In this document: piece by piece, positions 47,592-55,552 of the stretch | Position numbering within the stretch: the stretch's first letter is position 1 | Layout of the letters: each line of letters starts with the position of its first letter | Assembly (NCBI GenBank): GCA_963778375.1 | Contig: CAVZTX010000030.1 | Location: 1-64,000, forward strand | Reading direction: 5' to 3' | Origin: CAVZTX01 sp963778375 | GTDB lineage: Bacteria > Chloroflexota > Ktedonobacteria > Ktedonobacterales > Ktedonobacteraceae | Length of the DNA stretch: 64,000 nucleotides | Notes under the pieces: generated by a model | Database searches by the model: none | What the model was told of the DNA's origin: nothing | Seen by the model: the letters and a program-made list of their open reading frames with translations, nothing else | Made by a program: the position numbers and the translations under genes

Positions 47592-48659
47592 ATGGAATCT
47601 TCCCGATTTGATGACTTGACCAAAGCCCTGGCCCGGGCCACCTCACGTCGACAGGCGCTCAAAACTATCGTAGCCACGGCCTTTGGTGGCATCCTCGGTC
47701 TGAGAGGCATCGGCAAGGCCCTGGCCAATTGTAAGCCCAATGGTATCGGCTGTAACTTAAATAGCCAGTGCTGTAGTGGAGGGTGCTGTCATGGCACCTG
47801 CGCTGATCTAGGCACCACTCAGAATTGTGGCATCTGTGGCCACACCTGCCGTGCCGACCAGGTCTGCTCGAGTGGGCAGTGCACCTGTCCAACGGGACAG
47901 ACTGAGTGCAATGGTGCTTGTGTCAATACCAATACCGACCACTCCAACTGTGGGGCGTGCGGCCACGCCTGCCGTGCGGATGAAATGTGTCAGAACGGCA
48001 CCTGCGTCTGCACCAATGGCGGCCAGGAATGCAGCGGCACCTGTTGCTCGGGCAATACTCCGGACTGCTGTAGCAGCACCTGCACCAATACCCAGACCGA
48101 TGCGCACAACTGTGGGTCGTGCGGGCACACCTGTGCCTCCGGCGAAACCTGCGTCAATGGTGCCTGCACCTGCGGCAACAGCGGCGACTGCACAGGTGGC
48201 AAGAGTTGCTGTAATGGCATGTGCGTCGACGAGCAGACCGATCCCAACAACTGCGGCTCGTGTGGGCATGCCTGTCGGGCGGACCAGGTATGTTCAGCGG
48301 GAACCTGTGCGTGTCCTTCCGGCCAGACCGACTGCAATGGCAAGTGTGTCAACGAACAGACTGATCCCAACAACTGTGGTTCCTGCGGGAATGTCTGCGC
48401 GGCTGGCAGTGCCTGTCGGAATGGAAAGTGCGTCGTTGTATGTGACACGCTGTGCAACGGGACGCTGGTGAGAGACGCGTCCGGAGGGCTTGGTTGCTGC
48501 TCTGCTGCCACATTCGACAAAGATGGGCATGAGTATTGCCTCGATCCAAATGCTCCCAGCAATGGGAATTGTGCAAGTGACTGTGACTGCCCTAAGGGAT
48601 ACTTCTGCGCGATTGGGCTTACCACACCGATTTGTCTAAAAGCGGTTTGCTGTGGTTGA
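47592..48659 (+). CDS. Cysteine-rich Stig1-like repeat protein with Tat-type leader (member 1)
   Basis: 355 residues. The N-terminus is a short charged segment, then TSRRQALKT (twin arginine) and a hydrophobic stretch (IVATAFGGILGLRGIGKALA), consistent with Tat-type export. The mature part has about 62 cysteines in repeats of the form C-N-G-x-C-x7-NCGxCGxxCRADxxCxxGxCxC, resembling Stig1/dickkopf-like repeats. It ends in a distinct module with CDCPKGYFC. ATG 47592 has AAAGGAACGAAACAG upstream and begins the sequence shared by all three members; the open frame is longer. Expected to be an extracellular disulphide-rich protein. Role unknown; adhesion, metal binding or toxin-like functions are all open. 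Confidence 0.75.
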   Translation: MESSRFDDLTKALARATSRRQALKTIVATAFGGILGLRGIGKALANCKPNGIGCNLNSQCCSGGCCHGTCADLGTTQNCGICGHTCRADQVCSSGQCTCPTGQTECNGACVNTNTDHSNCGACGHACRADEMCQNGTCVCTNGGQECSGTCCSGNTPDCCSSTCTNTQTDAHNCGSCGHTCASGETCVNGACTCGNSGDCTGGKSCCNGMCVDEQTDPNNCGSCGHACRADQVCSAGTCACPSGQTDCNGKCVNEQTDPNNCGSCGNVCAAGSACRNGKCVVVCDTLCNGTLVRDASGGLGCCSAATFDKDGHEYCLDPNAPSNGNCASDCDCPKGYFCAIGLTTPICLKAVCCG

Positions 48660-48937
48660 GGAAAAGAGGGTGGAGTCTCTCCTGAGGCGTGGATAAGCCT
48701 GTTGTAGTCAGTCACTTCGGCTAGCCTACTACAGCAATCGCGCTTATGAAAGAGCGCAGGAGAAGCTTTCAAGAGGTGTCGTTTTCGTAAGCAAACATGA
48801 ACGTAGGTGTTCAGGGTAAAGACATTGGATGTAGCGTAGCTGAATAGGCGGTTGACTATGCAACCGCAAGCCCCTCATACGCGGCTCATGGATGAGTGAC
48901 AGGAATCGCAAGATTTAATGAAAGGGAGAAACACGGT

Positions 48938-49303
48938 ATGGACTATAAGACCGGTACGGACTATCGAGACTGGAATAGCAAGAACATGCAAGCGCTGCTT
49001 GACTTTCTCAGCCAAAACCCCAATTCGCAGGCCAACACTATTGGGTATATTCAGGCAAGCTGGATGGTCCTGCTTGGAAAGGGGCATGACCAGGCCGATG
49101 TAGCTCGAGTCGAAGCGGCGAGTGGCGACTGGAAACACAAGGGAGCGCTCATCGTACGCATAGGCCAGGGGAGGCTTATTGTGCGTATCGCACCCGATAG
49201 GAAGGGTTCGATGGGAGAACTAGAGACTGCCATAAAGGCGGCAGTCGATGGTACTACGCGTTTCAAGGGGTGGCCAATTACGTTTGAGTGGCCGCAGGAC
49301 TGA
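48938..49303 (+). CDS. Hypothetical protein between cysteine-rich genes
   Basis: About 121 residues, no cysteine, soluble. Helical N-terminus (NSKNMQALLDFLSQNPNS) and a beta-rich middle (GALIVRIGQGRLIVRIAPD, PITFEWPQD). ATG 48938 has GGGAG 10 bp upstream; an upstream ATG at 48896 is possible. It is the only non-Cys-rich gene in the array and may be a partner or unrelated. Not recognised. The 278 bp before it (48660-48937) show no gene. Confidence 0.6.
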   Translation: MDYKTGTDYRDWNSKNMQALLDFLSQNPNSQANTIGYIQASWMVLLGKGHDQADVARVEAASGDWKHKGALIVRIGQGRLIVRIAPDRKGSMGELETAIKAAVDGTTRFKGWPITFEWPQD

Positions 49304-49437
49304 CGACGAGCCCAGGCGCGCTTGAGCTGACGCTCAGCCGTGCGTTTCGCCTGCTTTGGGAGGCGGGCTGATGACCGTGACCTTGCCTGGTGGTCGAAGC
49401 CGACCACGTCGTAGGTTCTACAAAGGAGGAAATAGCG

Positions 49438-50100
49438 ATGGACTCATCACGGTTTGACGAGTTGACCAAAGCCCTGGCCCGGGCCACCTCCCGGCGGCAG
49501 GCCCTCAAAACCCTAGCAGCGACAGTGCTTGGCGGCATGCTTGACCTGGGTGGTATCGGTACCGCTTTCGCCAACTGCAAACCCAATGACATTGGCTGCA
49601 ACACCAACAGCCAATGTTGCAGTGGGGGGTGCTGTCATGGCACCTGCACGGATTTGAATACAACGAGCAACTGCGGCAGATGTGGCAACACCTGCACGGG
49701 AACCACACCTGCCTGCTGTAGCGGTGCCTGCACCGACTTGAGCACCGATCCCAACAACTGTGGGTCGTGCAGGCATGTCTGCCGCGCGGATGAAACCTGC
49801 CAGAGTGGCCAATGTGCCCCATGTAAAGGTTTACAGCAAGCCTGTACCAGTCCCGGCCAGTGCTGTGATACAGGACAGGGAAAGACCATCTGTGCCCCTA
49901 CTAAAGGGGGAGGGGGAAGGTGCTGTAACGAGCCAGGTGGAAGCTGCAGCAGTCCGTATGACTGCTGCGGCTCCCAGGCCTGCAGCAACGGAACATGCCA
50001 ATGTACGAGGTCCGGCGGAGACTGTGTCTTTGACTTTGAGTGCTGCAGCGGAGTATGCAGCAATGGAGAATGCAGCAGCAGCAACGGAAGGCACCAGTAG
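49438..50100 (+). CDS. Cysteine-rich protein with Tat-type leader (member 2)
   Basis: 220 residues. The leader is nearly identical to member 1 (FDELTKALARATSRRQALKT), followed by a hydrophobic core and then about 30-40 cysteines: ANCKPNDIGCNTNSQCC, CCHGTC, NCGSCRHVCRADETC and later units of the form CxSPYDCCGSQAC and FECCSGVC. The C-terminal half uses different repeat types from member 1, so the mature parts diverge while the leader is conserved. Strong GGAGGAAATAGCG before the ATG. The frame ends with a Ser/Gly tail lacking the CDCPKG module. Confidence 0.72.
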   Translation: MDSSRFDELTKALARATSRRQALKTLAATVLGGMLDLGGIGTAFANCKPNDIGCNTNSQCCSGGCCHGTCTDLNTTSNCGRCGNTCTGTTPACCSGACTDLSTDPNNCGSCRHVCRADETCQSGQCAPCKGLQQACTSPGQCCDTGQGKTICAPTKGGGGRCCNEPGGSCSSPYDCCGSQACSNGTCQCTRSGGDCVFDFECCSGVCSNGECSSSNGRHQ

Positions 50101-50688
50101 TAAGGGTAAAGATGGGACCCGAGGGGAGGGAGCATTCCGGTGAGTACTCCGGCAAGGAGTCGGCGAGGTGTTTGCAGGCATGCGGCTGCCTGGTGGTGCT
50201 CCTTGCGGGCCTGGCCAAGCTGGCTGACCGCAGCAGCGTACTCATGGGAAGCCTCGGTGCGCTGCTTTACGGGAGCCCGAGCGAGGTGGCAAGCCGGGCA
50301 GGCAGACGACCACGGTCGGAGGCGAACTGACCGACTTCCATGGTTATGTCCCGTTCCGGCCAATCGAGCAAAGGGCTGACGGGGAACCAGGTCAACTAGA
50401 TGCTTGTGGCGATCCAGCAAAGCCAGGCAGTGCTGGGCTGCTCAGCTTGCGCGTGCCCTGGGCCACGCGCACCCACGTCCTCCCTGCTCTACGTCCCGCT
50501 TCTGTGAGCTGGCCAGAAGAAGTCGCCCAACTCGTCGCTGTTTGCGGAGTGCCACCAACCGCCTTGAGGACACCTCTACAGAGAAAAGTAGCATTAGGTT
50601 TCGTTAGGTACGAGCACGGGACCATTGGATCTGACCCTGCGCTACAAGCATGCAGAACCCCGTCCATCCCGCGAAGGAGGAACTATCT
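50101..50688. other. Gene-poor gap in the cysteine-rich array
   Basis: 588 bp. Several frames on both strands stay open for 60-90 codons, but none has a convincing ribosome-binding site or recognisable motif. It could be decayed coding sequence; I cannot identify the parent gene. Confidence 0.4.
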
Positions 50689-51114
50689 ATGAGTTCAGCA
50701 CGGTTTGACGAGTTGACCAAAGCCCTGGCCCGGGCCACCTCTCGTCGGCAGGCCCTCAAAACCATTGCGGGAACGGCACTTGGCGGTGTCCTCGGCCTGG
50801 GAGGCATCGGCACGGCCCTGGCTAAGTGCAAGCCAGCAGGTATCGGCTGTAACAGCAATAGCCAGTGTTGTGATGGAAGCTGCTGTCATGGCACCTGCTG
50901 TGGCCCCGGCCAAGTCTGCCTCTGCAACGGCACATGCGCGACGCCTTTAGTGGATGGAGGAGGGAATTGTCCTTGCGGGAGTTTTATCAAGGACATTTCT
51001 TCTGGTACATTCTACTGCAACTCTTTCAGCCCTGGCCCTAGCTGTACAACCGACTGTGATTGTCCTAAAGGGCAGTTCTGCACCTATGATGGTGGTTGTC
51101 TATCTGCCTGCTAA
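50689..51114 (+). CDS. Short cysteine-rich protein with Tat-type leader (member 3)
   Basis: 141 residues. Same leader (FDELTKALARATSRRQALKT) and hydrophobic core, then KCKPAGIGCNSNSQCCDGSCCHGTC, and a final part with CTTDCDCPKGQFC, the same terminal module as member 1. It lacks the internal repeat block, so it looks like member 1 with the repeats removed. AAGGAGG lies 8 bp before the ATG at 50689. Its TAA stop is followed, in the same frame, by acyl-CoA synthetase sequence. Confidence 0.72.
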   Translation: MSSARFDELTKALARATSRRQALKTIAGTALGGVLGLGGIGTALAKCKPAGIGCNSNSQCCDGSCCHGTCCGPGQVCLCNGTCATPLVDGGGNCPCGSFIKDISSGTFYCNSFSPGPSCTTDCDCPKGQFCTYDGGCLSAC

Positions 51115-51120
51115 AAAGAG

Positions 51121-51420
51121 ATGGTCATTCGCGGTGGCGAAAACATCTTCCCCCTCGAGATCGAAGAGTTCCTGCTGCGCCATCCCAAGGTCGCTAAGGT
51201 GTACGTCGTGGGCGTGCCCAACGCCTTCTTCGGTGAGGAACTGCTGGCTGTGGTGCGTCCCAGGCAGGGAGCAGATATCACGGAGCAAGAGCTGCGTGAG
51301 TTTTGCAAAGGGAAGATTAGCCATCAGAAGGTTCCGCGCTACTTCCAGTTCATGGAGAGTTATCCCATGACGGCCGGCGGCAAAGTGCAAAAGTTTGTCC
51401 TACGCGAGCGTGCGATCTAG
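51121..51420 (+). pseudogene. Truncated acyl-CoA synthetase (C-terminal domain only)
   Basis: 99 residues equal to the AMP-binding enzyme C-terminal domain: MVIRGGENIFPLEIEEFL, VYVVGVPNAFFGEELLAVV, FCKGKISHQKVPRYFQFM and the catalytic-lysine region TAGGKVQKFVLRE. Everything before the hinge, including the AMP-binding core, is missing. The homology begins at the codon after the stop of the cysteine-rich gene and in the same frame, so a recombination joint is likely. No ribosome-binding site precedes ATG 51121. Probably not functional. Confidence 0.8.
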
Positions 51421-51611
51421 ATTTTGGGGTTGCAAGAGATTGCGACTAGCAAGAGGGCATAATGATATAGAACTGGTGCAGGTGAGCGAAGAAGGCATCG
51501 CTGACCTGCACATGCTGGATTAATGGGCGTAATCTTCCACGCCCAGGAAATGTGCAGAGGCTATTCTCTCAAGTGGGGCGAGAAAACCCCTGGCGCAGAG
51601 ACATGTGTGCG

Positions 51612-53039
51612 TTACTTCGGATCCAACTGATCCTTGGTTGGCTCCGCTCAGCAAAACCAGGTTTCTGTCAGGTGAGGCAAAACTTTACGAGTCCCATAAC
51701 CCTGCACGCTACAGGAAATACACATATCTTCGCCATGAGCAGCCAGTGTCAGAGCCTTGATACTGAAGAACGTTTCGATGGGATCGGCCTCAACACGCTC
51801 AGCCTTCTCTACCAGCGTAGCAACCTCCCTTTGCAACTCGTCCATACGTGGGTCGGGATGCTGCCAGCGATAAGTATAGGCAGCAGCGTCAAGCTCTCCA
51901 AGCCAGGATTTGCTGTCAGGTGAATCGAGCAATGCAGAACCGGGAGGCATCAGCAAACGAATGGAGAAATGTACTGGGTCGAGATGCTCGATGAGTTTAC
52001 ATTCTTCAAAAAAGTTGAGCAGTTCAATATAGCTTTCAAGCGTCTCCCAAGGTGAGAACGGCATCAACGATGGACGCAGTGGAATACCAACCTTCTCCAT
52101 CAGTTCAAAGACCTCCGCTACATCTGCGCGAGTGTGACCCTTGTCGAGATGACGGAGTACGTTATCGTTGATCGACTCAACCGCCGAGACAATGAAGGCA
52201 CAGCCGAGTTCTTTGAGTTCTGACAGCAGGTGACGATGTTTGAGCAAGTGCTCAACCTTGATGGTCGCGTCAAATGTCACCTCTGGAAATTCTTGATGCA
52301 GCCCACGTGTAATCCGTAGAGCGTGCGTAGGTCCGTTAAAAAAATCAGGATCCCCGAAGGTGATGTGACGCGCTCCTTGCGCTACCTGTGCTCGTATATC
52401 GGCCAGCACGACTTCGCGTGGTATCGCGAAAAAACGCCCTGAATAGACCGGCGTGATGGGACAATGAAGGCAGGTATGCTTGCAGCCGCGTGTTGTTTCT
52501 GTATAGCCTGCAAGCACCATCTGCCCGTCCCGTTCTAACCGTGCGTAGTGCTTCAATGGAGACAGTTGCTGTCGTTCTGGCACAACGAACAGCGTACGCT
52601 GTATCCACGGGCCACTGAGAGCTTGCTGTGTGCTGACTCCAGGAATGGGATCGGTTTCGCCATCTTCAAGTGCGGCAATCAATCGCAGTAGTGGGCCTTC
52701 GTATTCACCGCCAATAGCCGAATCGATAGTTTCCTGCAATAGATAGTCGGCATTAAGCAGTGCGTAAAGTCCATAGAAGCAGATATGCGCGGAGGGATTG
52801 AGCGAACGTATGCGTTGAGCAATCGATTGCCCGAGGCGCAGGGCAGTGTGCATGGGGACAGAGATACCAACAAAACGTGCACTGAGAATAGCCGAGTCGG
52901 TTAATGGCTCTACCGAGGTATCTACAGGCATAGGAAAATATCCGGCCTGGCGGAGCAGTGCATGCAGCGAGGCAAGATGAAACGGCTGATGGCCTAGCTC
53001 GTAGCAAGAAATGAGCAGTATATCGCCGGACGCTCTCAT
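51612..53039 (-). CDS. Radical SAM protein with predicted Cys-Sec-Ala-Glu-Pro tail (CUAEP type)
   Basis: B12-binding-like N-terminal region (residues 1-140, HLASLHALLRQAGYFPM) and a radical SAM core with CxxxCxxC at C186, C190, C193 (GCKHTCLHC), then GDPDFFNG and a C-terminal region with CxxC at C440/C443. The usual reading stops after TWFC at a TGA (51648-51650). The next codons are GCG GAG CCA (Ala-Glu-Pro), then eight more codons to TAA at 51612. This matches the CUAEP/CCAEP-tail radical SAM family as I remember it, in which U is selenocysteine. With Sec the protein is 475 residues. No sel genes are in the window. Start overlaps yggX by 4 bp. Confidence 0.85.
51619..51645 (-). promoter_or_regulatory. 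Candidate bacterial SECIS hairpin after the UGA codon
   Basis: Two alternative folds follow the UGA on the transcript. GGAUC-AGUUG-GAUCC is a perfect 5-bp stem whose 5-nt loop starts about 20 nt after the UGA and has G at its second position. A longer fold pairs GGAGCCAAC with GUUGGAUCC (one mismatch). Bacterial SECIS elements lie just downstream of the Sec codon, with a G early in the apical loop. Confidence 0.55.
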
Positions 53040-53362
53040 TTCTTGCGGGCAGCTCCTCCACCGCCTTTAGAACTCTGACCTGCTCCGGCTCCCGCACCTT
53101 CGGGAATCCAGCCCTCTGGCATTTGTGCGTCTGCACCGAAGAAGAACTCTTCCATCTGCTCTCGCAAAATTTTGCGTGCTTCAGGATCAGCCAGGTTCAG
53201 TCCATAATGGTTGATGATGAGCGTACTTTGCTCTCCCCACATATCATATGCCTGTTGTGAGATATCCTCGTAAATGCGCTGGCCCAGTTTGCCAGGAAAA
53301 GGCGGCTTCTCCAACCCTGGAAGCTCGCGCCCAAGTTTGACACAATGTACCATTCGTGGCAT
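53036..53362 (-). CDS. yggX: YggX-like oxidative damage protection protein
   Basis: 108 residues. MVHCVKLGRELPGLEKPPFPGKLGQRIYEDISQQAYDMW and LNLADPEARKILREQMEEFFF are diagnostic for the YggX/Fe(II)-trafficking family, with the conserved early cysteine at position 7. YggX protects Fe-S clusters from oxidation. The tail is extended by a Gly/Ala/Lys-rich segment. AGGAG lies 8 bp upstream of the ATG. The stop overlaps the radical SAM start (ATGA), which fits a helper role for the downstream Fe-S enzyme. Confidence 0.88.
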   Translation of the reverse strand: MPRMVHCVKLGRELPGLEKPPFPGKLGQRIYEDISQQAYDMWGEQSTLIINHYGLNLADPEARKILREQMEEFFFGADAQMPEGWIPEGAGAGAGQSSKGGGGAARKK

Positions 53363-53420
53363 GATTGAAACTCCTGAATGTCAAAAACTATATTACAGAT
53401 ACTACAAGATGGCATGAGCT

Positions 53421-54386
53421 ATGTCAAATATCATATCTTCGACCAAATCTCCTCGCATTCTCTTTTTGGGCATGCAGAGCAATTTTTCGCATCCTCCACT
53501 GCATGCTTTGTTAGATAACGGCATTGAAGTGTGTGCGGTCGTCGTTCCAGCGACGCAAACTCCGGGTCTTGAACTTCCCACCATCCGTAAACGCGAGCAG
53601 CTCCGAGGCACAAGATCGATGCTGCCGCTGCTTCATTCCTCGCTGCATACATCCATTCTACAACTCGCCTCGGAGCGAGATATACCCGTTTGGGAAGTAC
53701 ATGGCCTCTCAGACCCACAAACTGTCTCTATCCTTGCTGCCTATTCAGTGGATATTCTTTGCGTTGCCTGCTTTTCACAGCGTATTCCACGTGTCATCCT
53801 CAACCTTCCGCGCCTTGGCAGCCTCAATGTACATCCATCATTGCTACCGTCCAATCGCGGTCCCGTCCCTTTGTTCTGGACGTTTCGTGAGAGCCATCAG
53901 CAAACCGGCGTGACCATTCACTTGATGAATGAAGGGATGGATAGCGGCGATATTCTGGCTCAAGCACCTATCGAGGTGCCTAGCGGTATCAGTTATGTTC
54001 AATTAGAGTCGCGATGTGCAACGTTGGGCGGAGAACTACTGGCGCGTACTGTTTGGGATATGTATAAAGGGATTGCTGCTCCTGTGCCACAGGATGAAGC
54101 ACATGGCAGTTATCATCCATTTCCTTCCGAGGAAGACTTTATTGTAGACGTAGCACAATGGAGTGCTGGTCACGTCTACGACTTCGTTTGTGGAGTAGCC
54201 TCCTGGGGAGGTCCTGTTACGCTGCAAGTAGGAAACGAGTCATTTCTTGTTCACGAAGTCACTTCCTATAGCTATGAAGATAGAGACGAAGTTGATGGAG
54301 AAGGGCATGAAAAGCAGGAAACATACTACTGGCGAGGCGAAGAATTGTGGATACGTTGTAAGGTAGGATGGATTCGAATAAAATAG
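53421..54386 (+). CDS. Formyltransferase-family protein (Fmt-like)
   Basis: 321 residues. Catalytic Asn-x-His in LNVHPSLLPSNRGPVPLFW and Asp in GMDSGDILAQAPI are the hydroxymethyl/formyl-transferase active site, so 10-formyl-tetrahydrofolate-dependent chemistry is likely. The N-terminal Rossmann part is ILFLGMQSNFSHPPLHALLDNGIEVCAVVVP. The C-terminal domain differs from tRNA-Met formyltransferase, so another acceptor is probable. Divergent from yggX with only 58 bp between, suggesting shared control. The ribosome-binding site is weak. Confidence 0.82.
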   Translation: MSNIISSTKSPRILFLGMQSNFSHPPLHALLDNGIEVCAVVVPATQTPGLELPTIRKREQLRGTRSMLPLLHSSLHTSILQLASERDIPVWEVHGLSDPQTVSILAAYSVDILCVACFSQRIPRVILNLPRLGSLNVHPSLLPSNRGPVPLFWTFRESHQQTGVTIHLMNEGMDSGDILAQAPIEVPSGISYVQLESRCATLGGELLARTVWDMYKGIAAPVPQDEAHGSYHPFPSEEDFIVDVAQWSAGHVYDFVCGVASWGGPVTLQVGNESFLVHEVTSYSYEDRDEVDGEGHEKQETYYWRGEELWIRCKVGWIRIK

Positions 54387-54397
54387 GGAACAACTAC

Positions 54398-54850
54398 TCA
54401 GGTCAATAACTCTTCGATAGTATGCAAAAATTCGTCCAGTTCGAGAGGCTTACTCATGCCAACAATCTTGCGTTTCTCAATATCGAGTTTGGGGAGGCGT
54501 GCGCTAATCAAAATAGCCGGGACATCTTCTAATCCCTCTGTAGCATGCAGCTTGTCGTATAGCTCGATCCCGTTCATTCTGGGCAACTGGAAATCCAGAA
54601 TAAATAAGTTCGGTTTAATGCTCGTGATGGCATTCAAGGCTTGAAAACCATCTGTGACCAGCATGGCTTGATGATGCGTCTCTTGCGAAATAGCCTGAGT
54701 CAAAAAAGAACCAATGCCAATATCATCCTCTACAACGAGGATAGTTTTAACAGTCGCAGTTTTCTCTCCTGCTGACTGTGCATCTTCTTTTACATGCGTC
54801 TGTCTCTGGTCGTGAAGCATGGACACTCCGATGCTAGTAACAGTTTTCAA
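54398..54850 (-). CDS. Single-domain response regulator (CheY-like)
   Basis: 150 residues. Receiver motifs: acidic pair in VVEDD, phospho-Asp in FILDFQLPRMNG, Ser in ILISA and Lys in GMSKPLELD. A 35-residue Lys/Gln-rich N-terminal extension precedes the domain; an internal ATG at 54820 would shorten it. No output domain, so it must act by protein contact. No intact histidine kinase is in the window. It is convergent with the formyltransferase gene (11-bp gap). Confidence 0.88.
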   Translation of the reverse strand: MKTVTSIGVSMLHDQRQTHVKEDAQSAGEKTATVKTILVVEDDIGIGSFLTQAISQETHHQAMLVTDGFQALNAITSIKPNLFILDFQLPRMNGIELYDKLHATEGLEDVPAILISARLPKLDIEKRKIVGMSKPLELDEFLHTIEELLT

Positions 54851-54942
54851 GAAAGCACCACTGATCTACCCTCAGGCATATAATAATAGAACTGTTGGCA
54901 GTTCTATGAAATAGCTCTTTCAAGGGCAGTAGATGAAGAGGT

Positions 54943-54954
54943 CTAGTATACTAG
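54943..54954. promoter_or_regulatory. Perfect 12-bp palindrome CTAGTATACTAG
   Basis: Located about 95 bp upstream of the response regulator gene in an otherwise featureless 221-bp gap. It contains TATACT on both strands and so could be a -10 box inside an operator. No good -35 was found at the right distance. Confidence 0.3.
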
Positions 54955-55071
54955 CAGGTACATGTATATAAAACATAGCACTGCGAAACCTCTTCCAATT
55001 TTGGTATAGACCGAACTTAGTCCGCGTGGAATTATAACACGATAAGACACGTTCTGGAAAGGGAGTTCGTT

Positions 55072-55542
55072 TCAAGTCTGGGCTGAAGTACTACGAACGA
55101 GTAATACTGGACAGGGAGCATGATCGAGCACAAAACGTGCAACGTGTCCAACTGACTTTGGCCCCAGAGAAGGTCCACCACCGCCAGGGGAACGCGAACA
55201 GATGACAACCAGATCTGCTCTCCATTCATTCGCGCATTGGACGATTTCACGTTCGGGACGTCCTTCGCGCTTCAGAGGTTCCGCTCCAGAAAGGTAACGA
55301 GTTCCTTCATCGAGTATATCCTGCGCCGATGCTTCGTCCGCTTGTCGCATCTGTTCATGTCTGGCCATGGGCGGGCGTGACGGTCGCAGAAAGCGTTCGC
55401 GCTGTCGCTCTATCTCTTCATGTGGGCTACTATCGATCACGTAGATAGCTCCAAGTGTAAGCGCATCCGAACGAAGCATCGTAGAGACGGCTGTGTGCAG
55501 TTGTTCGATATTCGTGCCATCCAGGCAACACAGTACGCGCAT
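55072..55542 (-). CDS. Universal stress protein (UspA family)
   Basis: About 156 residues. N-terminal MRVLCCLDGTN, ADLVVICSRSPGGGG and the C-terminal GHVARFVLDHAPCPVLLV, with the ATP-binding G-x2-G-x9-G pattern partly altered by a Gly-rich loop and SLGPKSVG. Start ATG 55542 with AGGAGG directly upstream is preferred over 55587. Begins 10 bp after the arsB-like gene, so they are cotranscribed. Confidence 0.86.
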   Translation of the reverse strand: MRVLCCLDGTNIEQLHTAVSTMLRSDALTLGAIYVIDSSPHEEIERQRERFLRPSRPPMARHEQMRQADEASAQDILDEGTRYLSGAEPLKREGRPEREIVQCANEWRADLVVICSRSPGGGGPSLGPKSVGHVARFVLDHAPCPVLLVRSTSAQT

Positions 55543-55552
55543 GAGTTTCCTC

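Noticed and set aside
47665..50420. Several long minus-strand frames opposite the cysteine-rich genes
   Set aside because: They are Ala/Thr/Gly- or His/Gln-biased mirror frames of repetitive Cys codons, with no ribosome-binding sites.
50101..50688. Transposase or intron remnant in the array gap
   Set aside because: Open frames exist on both strands, but no DDE, reverse transcriptase or terminal repeat signature could be recognised.
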